Below are positions 35,414 to 42,187 of a stretch of 64,000 bases of DNA, one piece after another. Made by a program: the position numbers and the translations under genes. The stretch comes from Alkalihalobacterium alkalinitrilicum (lineage in GTDB: Bacteria > Bacillota > Bacilli > Bacillales > Bacillaceae_F): contig NZ_KV917368.1 of NCBI RefSeq assembly GCF_002019605.1, positions 2,671,517-2,735,516 on the forward strand, in the 5' to 3' direction. Position 1 is the first letter of the stretch; each line of letters opens with the position of its first letter. Below the pieces are notes generated by a model. The model worked only from the letters and a program-made list of their open reading frames with translations. It was not told the DNA's origin and searched no databases.

Positions 35414-36601
35414 CTAAGATATTGCCTGTTTCTTCGTTTTTCTCCAAACCCATAAGAACGGACGTAATGGAAAATATAATAAATGGAGCCCCTTTGGTAA
35501 AGGTAATGTTTCAGCATCTTCAGGATATGGATACAGAAAGCTTAAAATAAATAAAACTTTTTGCTGGCTCGACATTAAGGAAAACAAATGACGTTTATGA
35601 TACTGTGATACATCTTCTGGAACGGGATCTGTATGTAGATTAACCATTCTTTTTAAATAAAAGATCGCTTCTTGCGCAAGGTTATTCGCGCGGCTCCCCT
35701 CTAGTAAAAACTGCACTTCTTTTGGAACCTGCGTACCAAATAGCTGCGTTGATAAAATAGTAGCTTGCCCAGCCACATGTGTCATATCATACTTTTTCAA
35801 CAACTTTCGAAGTTGCCGCCAATCTACACTTTGTTGCAATAGTTGGTGGATATCCATCAACCAGCGCAAGCGAGACCAACCATGGCGAGCACCATGAGCC
35901 GCAAGAAATAAAAACAAATCTTCATTCCCAAGAAAATAAACGGAAGAACTAGTTAATGTGCTCGTGTCCTTTCGTTCCCACAATTCATTAAACCTTGGCT
36001 CTTTTCCAGGCCCAGGATGCATCCGCCAATGAATTTCCATTTTAATTCCTTTATGAGGGTGGAAATAAGTGACATGATGGTGTCTCCATCTCCAATCATT
36101 TAACACCGTCTCAATATAATCATCCTTTTCATAGCCCAGTTCAACTAATAATTGTTCGGCTTCAGCTAATTTTTCAATAGGAATAAGGAAATCTAAGTCA
36201 CTTGACGTACGCAGAGACACCTCTCCATAAAGAGATTGGGCTATTACAGGACCTTTCAAAAAGAGGAGCCGGATGCCTTGTTGCGCTAAATGCTGATTGA
36301 CTTGCTCCATCTCGGCACTTAAATGCAGCATTTGAAACGTGTTTCGCTTATACTGAAAAGTTAATGACTGAAGAACATTGGCTGGTATAGTTGAGTCATT
36401 TATTTTCTTTAATTTCGAATGCAACAACGGGTAAACACGGTGATGCATCGCTAACTCCAAAAACAAGTCCCAGTTGACCTCTAGTAATAGATCCTTTTTG
36501 TCCGTGAAACGTGCCAGATCATCCTGTTCTTTAATTAACTCTAGAATGAGCATTAATTCTTTTGGTAAATCACTTAAGTTAAGAGCATAATGATTATCCA
36601 T
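35414..36601 (-). CDS. Nucleotidyltransferase-family protein of lasso locus
   Basis: The 395-residue protein belongs to the uncharacterised nucleotidyltransferase family often found in paeninodin-type clusters. The motif LYGEVSLRTSSDLDFLIP (near residue 127) has the spaced aspartates of a nucleotidyltransferase active site, followed by MEIHWRMHPG. Its role in lasso-peptide maturation is not established as far as I know; modification of the peptide is possible. It overlaps the B2 gene by 8 bp, so it is co-expressed. Confidence 0.82.
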   Translation of the reverse strand: MDNHYALNLSDLPKELMLILELIKEQDDLARFTDKKDLLLEVNWDLFLELAMHHRVYPLLHSKLKKINDSTIPANVLQSLTFQYKRNTFQMLHLSAEMEQVNQHLAQQGIRLLFLKGPVIAQSLYGEVSLRTSSDLDFLIPIEKLAEAEQLLVELGYEKDDYIETVLNDWRWRHHHVTYFHPHKGIKMEIHWRMHPGPGKEPRFNELWERKDTSTLTSSSVYFLGNEDLFLFLAAHGARHGWSRLRWLMDIHQLLQQSVDWRQLRKLLKKYDMTHVAGQATILSTQLFGTQVPKEVQFLLEGSRANNLAQEAIFYLKRMVNLHTDPVPEDVSQYHKRHLFSLMSSQQKVLFILSFLYPYPEDAETLPLPKGLHLLYFPLRPFLWVWRKTKKQAIS

Positions 36602-37070
36602 AGTTTTCCCCTTTAATCTCTTGGTTCCCTACTTTTTTAGCAAACTTACTCACAACGGTAAACTTCTCCATGCCTTCTGCACCAGAAATAAAGTATGGGC
36701 CACTACGTAACCAGGCATGCGCAATTAATTTTCCATTTTCATCTTTGGCCGTTCCTAGATACAATGTGCTTTCAATGCCCCGCTTCTCAAGCATCTTCAT
36801 CCCAGCAATTGCTTTAACAAGACATTGACTTTCCCAAAAAGTATAGCGGCTCATCATATGAATTGCTTGGGAAACATTTCGTAATGTTTTCTTATCTTCA
36901 ACAATCGGGGTTATCGTTGTTTCTTCCATTTTTTGTCCTAATGAAGGTGCCACTTTTGAAAATGGGAGAAGCTTTAGAAACCGAGCCCAACCTAAATAAA
37001 AATAAGCCTCTATACACATTAATTTCATTTTAAAATCTAATAATAAAAATGCTTTAACTCTTTGCAACAT
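36594..37070 (-). CDS. Lasso-peptide leader peptidase B2
   Basis: The 158-residue protein is a transglutaminase-like cysteine protease of the lasso B2 family. The catalytic cysteine is in ESQCLVKAIAGMKML and the histidine in AHAWLRSG, followed by the family's FTVVSKF. It removes the leader after the B1 protein delivers the precursor. It lies between the B1 and nucleotidyltransferase genes. With two precursors in the locus, one B2 probably serves both. Confidence 0.92.
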   Translation of the reverse strand: MLQRVKAFLLLDFKMKLMCIEAYFYLGWARFLKLLPFSKVAPSLGQKMEETTITPIVEDKKTLRNVSQAIHMMSRYTFWESQCLVKAIAGMKMLEKRGIESTLYLGTAKDENGKLIAHAWLRSGPYFISGAEGMEKFTVVSKFAKKVGNQEIKGENYG

Positions 37071-37103
37071 AGATTTAAACCCCTTTATAAAACAACCCCT
37101 TTA

Positions 37104-37400
37104 TTATGCTTCTTTTACTTCAATCAACCCTTCTTCAGCTAATAGCCCTAAAAAAGATAAAACCTCTTGTTCGCATTCAGATGGGTCTACATCATATTGC
37201 GCAGTTAGTGTTGAGACTAATTGCTTAACTGAAACAGGATCTTTTATCAGCTCCCAAATGTCACCACCGACGTCTCCAAGATTGTAGTACTTCCCATTTG
37301 AAATACTTAACATGACTTTTTCCCCATCCATATCACTAACGATATTTCTAGACCCTTGAAAAATAATATTAGTTTTTGAAATATTTTGATTTTTAATCAT
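37104..37400 (-). CDS. Lasso-peptide leader-recognition protein B1 (PqqD-like)
   Basis: The 98-residue protein is a RiPP recognition element of the PqqD type: VMLSISNGKYYNLGDVGGDIWELI followed by VSTLTAQYDVDPSECEQEVLSFL. It binds the precursor leader and guides B2. The two precursors share KKP and EVL in their leaders, which fits recognition by one B1. It overlaps the kinase gene by 4 bp. Confidence 0.92.
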   Translation of the reverse strand: MIKNQNISKTNIIFQGSRNIVSDMDGEKVMLSISNGKYYNLGDVGGDIWELIKDPVSVKQLVSTLTAQYDVDPSECEQEVLSFLGLLAEEGLIEVKEA

Positions 37401-38335
37401 ACAACTTTGGCCTCCTTATGAATCGTTGCTAAAATAAGCTCTGTTAAATCGTTCGCAGTAAAGCGTGACATTGGTCTTTGGATTTGGTAAAGCTCGATAT
37501 GGCTTAACATCTTCGCAGATTGATGAAAATGCCACTCCATTAATCCCGATCGTTCAATAAAAAAATTACGGTAAGTGTGATAAAACAAAGTATGGAATCG
37601 TTGTAGCTTTTGAATCGGTTCAATTTGAATTTCGCCATTCTCAGTTTTTACGAGTTCGAAAATTCCAGCCAAAGGCATCATTTCATTGGCAAACTGGTCT
37701 TTTACAGGAATAGCAAACTTCGTTTCGCGATCAACAATGGGGCGATACTGCTTCTTTTCCATCCCAAATTCGTTTAGACTTTCTTGCCACAGCTTTTGCT
37801 GTGGGTACGCAGGTGTTACGATCGGAACGTTTTCTTCATTAAGAGAAACGGGTATGACATCATCACTAAGCAAACGATAGCCTTTCTTCAAAAAAGCCGA
37901 AGCAAGCGTTGATTTACCAGCCCCTGAATCTCCAACGATGGCATACGCCTTTCCATTAATAGCTAACGCACTTCCATGTAAAGGAAGAATTTTCCTCTGC
38001 ATTAAGATGGCCCCCATGCAAGTGCCTAAAAGATATAAACGAATATGGTCATCATGAGCGTTATCAACTGGAGAAAATAAAATTCGTTTACCGTCTTCGA
38101 CTAGAAAGATTGCCACATCAGGCATGTTAAACATGATTAGGTTTTCTTGTATAACGAAATATGGGTCATCCTCAGATAATTCCGACCACAAATCTCTCAA
38201 CTCAGCAACTTCCACTATAATGTCTATTAAGCTGTTTTCCTTATTTACTAGTGGCAATTCTGGTAGAGAAATAGGACTTTGAATTTTAAGACAGAATGCC
38301 TCATAAATTAATGCACTTCCTTTATCAATGACCAT
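37397..38335 (-). CDS. HPr-kinase-like lasso-peptide kinase
   Basis: The 312-residue protein has the HprK-type P-loop YAIVGDSGAGKSTLASAF (near residue 130) and the downstream GYRLLSDDVIPV motif. In the paeninodin system such a kinase phosphorylates the C-terminal serine of the precursor. Both precursors here end in serine (CGS and FTS), matching that chemistry. It follows precursor 1 after a stable hairpin and a 129-bp gap with SinR-like sites, so it may have its own promoter. Confidence 0.88.
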   Translation of the reverse strand: MVIDKGSALIYEAFCLKIQSPISLPELPLVNKENSLIDIIVEVAELRDLWSELSEDDPYFVIQENLIMFNMPDVAIFLVEDGKRILFSPVDNAHDDHIRLYLLGTCMGAILMQRKILPLHGSALAINGKAYAIVGDSGAGKSTLASAFLKKGYRLLSDDVIPVSLNEENVPIVTPAYPQQKLWQESLNEFGMEKKQYRPIVDRETKFAIPVKDQFANEMMPLAGIFELVKTENGEIQIEPIQKLQRFHTLFYHTYRNFFIERSGLMEWHFHQSAKMLSHIELYQIQRPMSRFTANDLTELILATIHKEAKVV

Positions 38336-38354
38336 TGGTGATCCCTCACTTTAC

Positions 38355-38390
38355 GTTCTTTACTAGATTAACTACTTCTTTACATAGAAC
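38355..38390. promoter_or_regulatory. SinR-like sites upstream of the lasso kinase gene
   Basis: GTTCTTT (38355-38361) matches the B. subtilis SinR half-site GTTCTYT, and CTTCTTTACATAGAAC (38375-38390) resembles the two-arm version. They lie 20-55 bp before the kinase start. Confidence 0.45.
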
Positions 38391-38408
38391 AACATTACTC
38401 ACTTGAGA

Positions 38409-38445
38409 AATTTCCCTTATACTTACTTAAGATATAAGGGAAATT
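38409..38445 (-). terminator. Perfect 13-bp hairpin after lasso precursor 1
   Basis: AATTTCCCTTATA (38409-38421) is the exact complement of TATAAGGGAAATT (38433-38445). It lies 18 bp after the precursor stop and has no clear T run. It could be a partial terminator or an mRNA-stabilising end that raises precursor levels over downstream enzymes. Confidence 0.75.
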
Positions 38446-38463
38446 AAAAATCAAGTTAGTAAA

Positions 38464-38640
38464 TTAGCTACCGCACCCACCACTTGACCACTTTACATTT
38501 CCCCTACCATCATGAGTATTGGGGTTTTTACCTGGTTGATCTGATGTATCATAGCTATCACAAGTTGCATTACCTGATCCACCCATAGTACTACTTACAT
38601 CAAGGACTTCAAAACTTGGCTTTTTCCATAACTTTTTCAT
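38464..38640 (-). CDS. Lasso-peptide precursor 1 (paeninodin-type)
   Basis: The 58-residue product starts at the ATG at 38640, which overlaps the cyclase stop (ATGA), behind AAAGGGGGTG; an upstream in-frame ATG lies inside the cyclase gene. The leader MKKLWKKPSFEVLDVSSTM has threonine at -2, as lasso leaders do. The predicted core starts GGSGNATCD, so Gly1 can close on Asp9 to give a nine-residue ring. The core is long (39 residues), has cysteines at core positions 8 and 37, and ends in serine, the expected phosphorylation site. Confidence 0.86.
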   Translation of the reverse strand: MKKLWKKPSFEVLDVSSTMGGSGNATCDSYDTSDQPGKNPNTHDGRGNVKWSSGGCGS

Positions 38641-40616
38641 ATTTTCACCCCCTTTCGGATACATTGTTTAATAAAGAAATAAACAATCAAGCTTCTTGTA
38701 AGGACTTTAAATTCATTACTATAAACATCCTCTGGCCTTGGAAAATTTCCAATAGAGGATAATGCCCGCTTAACTTCTTGTATATTAAGGATTTCAGTGA
38801 TAACAGGATCCTTACAGAGCTGATGTAACGCCTCAATGAACGTCCCCCATTGAGGAACCATTCGATGGATCACATCAGCTCCTTGGATACCACGGCTCTT
38901 TTGATTAAGTCTTACTTTATCTGGAAGAGCATTTTGGGTCGCTCTACGAAGAAACGACCGTTCCATGCCTTCTTTCACATACTGTTCCTCAGGAAGTGCT
39001 AAACAAAATTGAATTACTCTTAAATCATTCGTCGGATCACGATCCCATACACCATAACGTAAAGATAAATTTGTATTGGCAACTCCACTTTTATTCCAAG
39101 GAAAAAGTTGTTTATAATAACTTTTTCGAAATTCATTTAAATTTCTTATTTCAGCCCCACCTAATAAATCAAGTCCATATTGCTGAAGCTTATCAAAAAC
39201 TTTAGTTTTCCTTGCCAGATTTGAGCTTATTATTTGTGGAAATTGATAAACTCGCTGTGCCTCTTTATTTTGAAATCGGTCTATTATAGGAAAAGCTTTC
39301 TTTGCTATAATTGGAAGTATGTTGGATTTACCAGTTTGATAATGTTTTGTGTAGTCGGTCAGATCTTTGTTTAATTGAATCCATTTTAATTTTTTCAATA
39401 ATTCTGCATAATAATCTGTTGTTAACCTCCAAGATCCCCATGAAATAGAATGATTTCCTCTTGCTCCATTTAAAAGAATTTTAATTCCTTGTTTTTGTGC
39501 TATTTCAGTAATCCCCTTTAACCAAAAGGAATTCTCAAAAAATTTATAGGGCATTTCCATTAAATTCAAAAAGTCATCGACCTCTGAAAGTGGATTCCTC
39601 CCAGCAAAGTCTAAGTATTGATCCGAAATATTGCCAACATAATTAACCGTTTCTTTAATAAACGGTCTCTCATCAGGAATGTAATAATTAGATGTCCAAT
39701 CAACAAAGTCGTCTTCTGGGATGTAACTATAAGTATGTAACATTTTATTTTCCTTCTTTAATGCTTTAGCGGCAAAACTCACCACCGTCCCAGAATCTAA
39801 TCCACCACTTAATTGAGCACCTATTTCACCATGAGTTCTAAGTCTAGCGGTTATAGCTTTATTAAATACTTCATGAAAAGCCTCCTTGTATTCTTCAGAA
39901 GACTTTAGTTTTAATTTATCTTTTATATCGATCGTACAATATCTTGTAAGCTTAACTCTTTCTTCAACAACAGTGATACTATGTGATGGTGGGATTTGAT
40001 GAATGGATTGATAGATTGTCGATACCATATCAACAGCTTCGACCATATTCGGTATGGGGATAGCCAAAAATTCAGCTAACCACTCTTCATTTAATGTCTT
40101 TTCTACATAAGGAAAAGTAAATAACGGATTGATTGTCGTTGAAAATGCAAACCGAGTTTCATTCTGGTAAAAATAAAGTGTACGAGCTCCCGAAAAATCT
40201 CTTGCTCCAAAAAGCTTACGCCTTTTCTCATCCCAAATCATAAATGCAAAGTCTCCAATTAAATGCTTTGGAACGTCTTCTCCCCACTTTTCATAGGCGA
40301 GTAGAATTAATTGACTATCAGGCAGTGTCTTTCTTTCCTGAAGTTCAATATGTAATTTATTAAATAATTCATCTCGATTGTCGATAATCGCATCAGAAGT
40401 AATGACTAATTGTCTTTCATAATCATAATAAGGTTGTTGTTCTCCAACTGATTCAGGTGTAATCCATTGAGCATAACAACCGAAGAAAACATGATCTTTC
40501 TTCCAAGTTTGAACATCATCGGCAGGAAATTGCTGATAACTATTCATAAGATCCTTTGCTTGTTCTATTTTGATCGGTTCCTTATTTAAATGAACAATAC
40601 CAGCAATTGCACTCAT
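38637..40616 (-). CDS. Lasso cyclase 1 (asparagine-synthetase-like)
   Basis: From ATG 40616 (MSAIAGIVHLNKEP, behind AGGAGGAATAAG) the protein has 659 residues; the upstream in-frame start lacks support. It has an N-terminal glutaminase-like domain whose catalytic Cys2 is replaced by serine, and an ATP-pyrophosphatase domain with QLSGGLDSGTVVSFAA. Lasso cyclases adenylate the ring Asp/Glu and close the macrolactam. Its stop overlaps the precursor 1 start, which suggests translational coupling. It resembles cyclase 2 along its whole length. Confidence 0.93.
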   Translation of the reverse strand: MSAIAGIVHLNKEPIKIEQAKDLMNSYQQFPADDVQTWKKDHVFFGCYAQWITPESVGEQQPYYDYERQLVITSDAIIDNRDELFNKLHIELQERKTLPDSQLILLAYEKWGEDVPKHLIGDFAFMIWDEKRRKLFGARDFSGARTLYFYQNETRFAFSTTINPLFTFPYVEKTLNEEWLAEFLAIPIPNMVEAVDMVSTIYQSIHQIPPSHSITVVEERVKLTRYCTIDIKDKLKLKSSEEYKEAFHEVFNKAITARLRTHGEIGAQLSGGLDSGTVVSFAAKALKKENKMLHTYSYIPEDDFVDWTSNYYIPDERPFIKETVNYVGNISDQYLDFAGRNPLSEVDDFLNLMEMPYKFFENSFWLKGITEIAQKQGIKILLNGARGNHSISWGSWRLTTDYYAELLKKLKWIQLNKDLTDYTKHYQTGKSNILPIIAKKAFPIIDRFQNKEAQRVYQFPQIISSNLARKTKVFDKLQQYGLDLLGGAEIRNLNEFRKSYYKQLFPWNKSGVANTNLSLRYGVWDRDPTNDLRVIQFCLALPEEQYVKEGMERSFLRRATQNALPDKVRLNQKSRGIQGADVIHRMVPQWGTFIEALHQLCKDPVITEILNIQEVKRALSSIGNFPRPEDVYSNEFKVLTRSLIVYFFIKQCIRKGVKI

Positions 40617-40659
40617 CTTATTCCTCCTGTAATCTTCAAACACCAAACACAATCAATTA

Positions 40660-40675
40660 GTTCTCAATAAAGAAC
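40660..40675. promoter_or_regulatory. SinR-like palindrome, cyclase 1 proximal site
   Basis: GTTCTCAATAAAGAAC has arms GTTCT/AGAAC; the right arm read in reverse is GTTCTTT, an exact match to the SinR half-site. It lies 44 bp upstream of the cyclase 1 start. Confidence 0.6.
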
Positions 40676-40692
40676 ATGGTGATACAAAAAAT

Positions 40693-40710
40693 ACTCCTTA
40701 ATAAAGAAGT
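40693..40710. promoter_or_regulatory. Imperfect SinR-like palindrome at the cyclase 1 start site
   Basis: ACTCCTTAATAAAGAAGT is a weaker copy of the same dyad. It lies just downstream of the predicted -10 box. Confidence 0.4.
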
Positions 40711-40713
40711 ACT

Positions 40714-40743
40714 AATATAATAAACATAAAGACTTTTCAACAA
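40714..40743 (-). promoter_or_regulatory. Possible promoter of the cyclase 1-precursor 1 operon
   Basis: On the minus strand TTGTTG (40743-40738) and TATATT (40719-40714) are 18 bp apart. Two SinR-like palindromes flank it. Confidence 0.45.
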
Positions 40744-40750
40744 GTATTAA

Positions 40751-40766
40751 ATTCTTTATAAAGAAC
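40751..40766. promoter_or_regulatory. SinR-like palindrome, cyclase 1 distal site
   Basis: ATTCTTTATAAAGAAC is a near-perfect dyad (TTCTTTATAAAGAA exact). Its right arm read in reverse is GTTCTTT. It lies directly upstream of the predicted -35 box. Confidence 0.6.
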
Positions 40767-40863
40767 GATTATATAACTAATTTACCACCTCGTCTTTTTG
40801 GTGTCAATACATCTAAATAGTATTTTGTAGAGGGGATAGAAAATTATTCTATTTTCCTCCCCT

Positions 40864-41862
40864 TTAACTTTGTCGATGGCTTCTTAATATTAATACGTTA
40901 ACTTCGGGCGTATTAAAAAAACGAAAGTTTAAGAAAGCGATTGCACCGCTGCTTCCTAAACCTGCACTTACATATTGTTGAACCCCTTTATATTCCCATA
41001 AGCCTTTTACTCGATCTCTTGGTGGAAAAAGCCCATTTCGATCATACCAAGGTTCTGGTACAAATAGAGCTCCTATAAATGGAATACGAATTTGCCCTCC
41101 ATGGTAATGACCGGCAATCACTAAATCATACTGTTTTATATTTTGATGCGGATCTGAAGCGATTGTATCCCACTTTTTATCTACTACTGGGTAATGAGTT
41201 AAAGCGATGACAACTTCTGTTTCATCAAACTGCTTGAACCTAGAAATCTCTGTTAGTAGCTGCTTTTCGTGTTTTAATGATTCTGTGTAGGGGTCTTCAT
41301 TGTCTTTCAGTCTCTCATTAATTATTTCAATTAATTGAGCAGCGTTTTTCAGCGCTAATTCAAAGTTCACAAAGTGGATTTGGGCCTTATTTACTTCTAA
41401 TGTATGTAATGTATCTAGTAATTTTACTTTTCGTTTCTCCATACCCTTTAAAAATTCTGTCTTTACCAAAGGCTCATTAGGCTTTATCACATAATTGGGT
41501 GGATCTGAATTCCCAGGAACAAATAATGCTGTTTCTTTATTATGTATACCATCAAGTAAAGTATAGAAAGGTTGATAATTTTCGCTTTCAGTACTATCTA
41601 ACATATCTCCAGTGAATACGATCGCATCGTAATCAATCGAATTAATGACCTCAATCAAATCTTTTTGGTTCTTCCCAAACTCTTTTTCGTGTAAATCACT
41701 TATTTGTAGGATCGTAAACCCATCTAATTCTTCAGGTAACTTATCAATCATTATTTCTTGTTCCACTACTTTAATTCGGTTATTGTCCCAAATCGTATAA
41801 CCAACTAGAACAACAAATAATATTAATAGAACGATCACCAGTTTACCTCCTAGTTTTTTCAT
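40864..41862 (-). CDS. Membrane-anchored metallophosphoesterase
   Basis: The 332-residue protein has one N-terminal membrane segment (residues 7-24) and the calcineurin-like metal motifs LQISDLHEKEF (D-x-H), VFTGDMLDS (GD), PGNSDPP in place of the usual GNH(D/E), LTHYPV and IAGHYHGGQI. It resembles YkuE/YpbG-type phosphohydrolases acting outside the membrane. It lies between the two precursor-cyclase pairs in the same direction. Whether it takes part in lasso-peptide biology, for example in removing phosphate, is unknown. Confidence 0.85.
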   Translation of the reverse strand: MKKLGGKLVIVLLILFVVLVGYTIWDNNRIKVVEQEIMIDKLPEELDGFTILQISDLHEKEFGKNQKDLIEVINSIDYDAIVFTGDMLDSTESENYQPFYTLLDGIHNKETALFVPGNSDPPNYVIKPNEPLVKTEFLKGMEKRKVKLLDTLHTLEVNKAQIHFVNFELALKNAAQLIEIINERLKDNEDPYTESLKHEKQLLTEISRFKQFDETEVVIALTHYPVVDKKWDTIASDPHQNIKQYDLVIAGHYHGGQIRIPFIGALFVPEPWYDRNGLFPPRDRVKGLWEYKGVQQYVSAGLGSSGAIAFLNFRFFNTPEVNVLILRSHRQS

Positions 41863-41950
41863 AAAAACCTCTCCATCAAAAACTCATTAGTAGTTTTTAA
41901 TTTGTAATTCAAACCACTTTCAATTCTTCTAAAAGTCAAAAATGAAATAA

Positions 41951-41980
41951 GCCCTTACACTCACCAATTCGTATAAGGGC
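41951..41980 (-). terminator. Hairpin after lasso precursor 2
   Basis: GCCCTTACAC pairs with GTATAAGGGC (one mismatch) across 10 nt. On the minus strand it is followed by TTATTTCATTTTT. It lies 40 bp after the precursor 2 stop. Confidence 0.75.
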
Positions 41981-42020
41981 ATAAAGTAAGGCATAAGTAT
42001 AAGCTTATTCATTTTTCTTT

Positions 42021-42173
42021 TTAACTAGTAAAACGATGAATATCAGGTCTTTGGTCTTCAACAGGTACTCCAGGCACATAGGCTTCGTCTGTATAAGGTC
42101 CATTAACTGTTGAAGCCATTGTATCAGTTACTTCAAGCACTTCCAACTCAGGCTTTTTCCACTCTCTTTTCAT
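42021..42173 (-). CDS. Lasso-peptide precursor 2 (paeninodin-type)
   Basis: This 50-residue gene has ATG at 42173 behind AAAGGGGGTG and begins 14 bp after the cyclase 2 stop. The leader MKREWKKPELEVLEVTDTM parallels precursor 1 (KKP, EVL, TM). After TM the sequence runs ASTVNGPYTDEAY and ends HRFTS. Ring geometry is unusual: with Ala as core residue 1 the first acidic residue is at position 10; with the next Ser as residue 1 it is at 9. The C-terminal serine suits the kinase. Confidence 0.84.
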   Translation of the reverse strand: MKREWKKPELEVLEVTDTMASTVNGPYTDEAYVPGVPVEDQRPDIHRFTS

Positions 42174-42187
42174 CTCGTCACCCCCTT

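Noticed and set aside
38464..38664. Longer start for lasso precursor 1 at the upstream ATG
   Set aside because: That ATG lies inside the cyclase gene and has no ribosome site; the ATG at 38640 has AAAGGGGGTG and gives a leader parallel to precursor 2.
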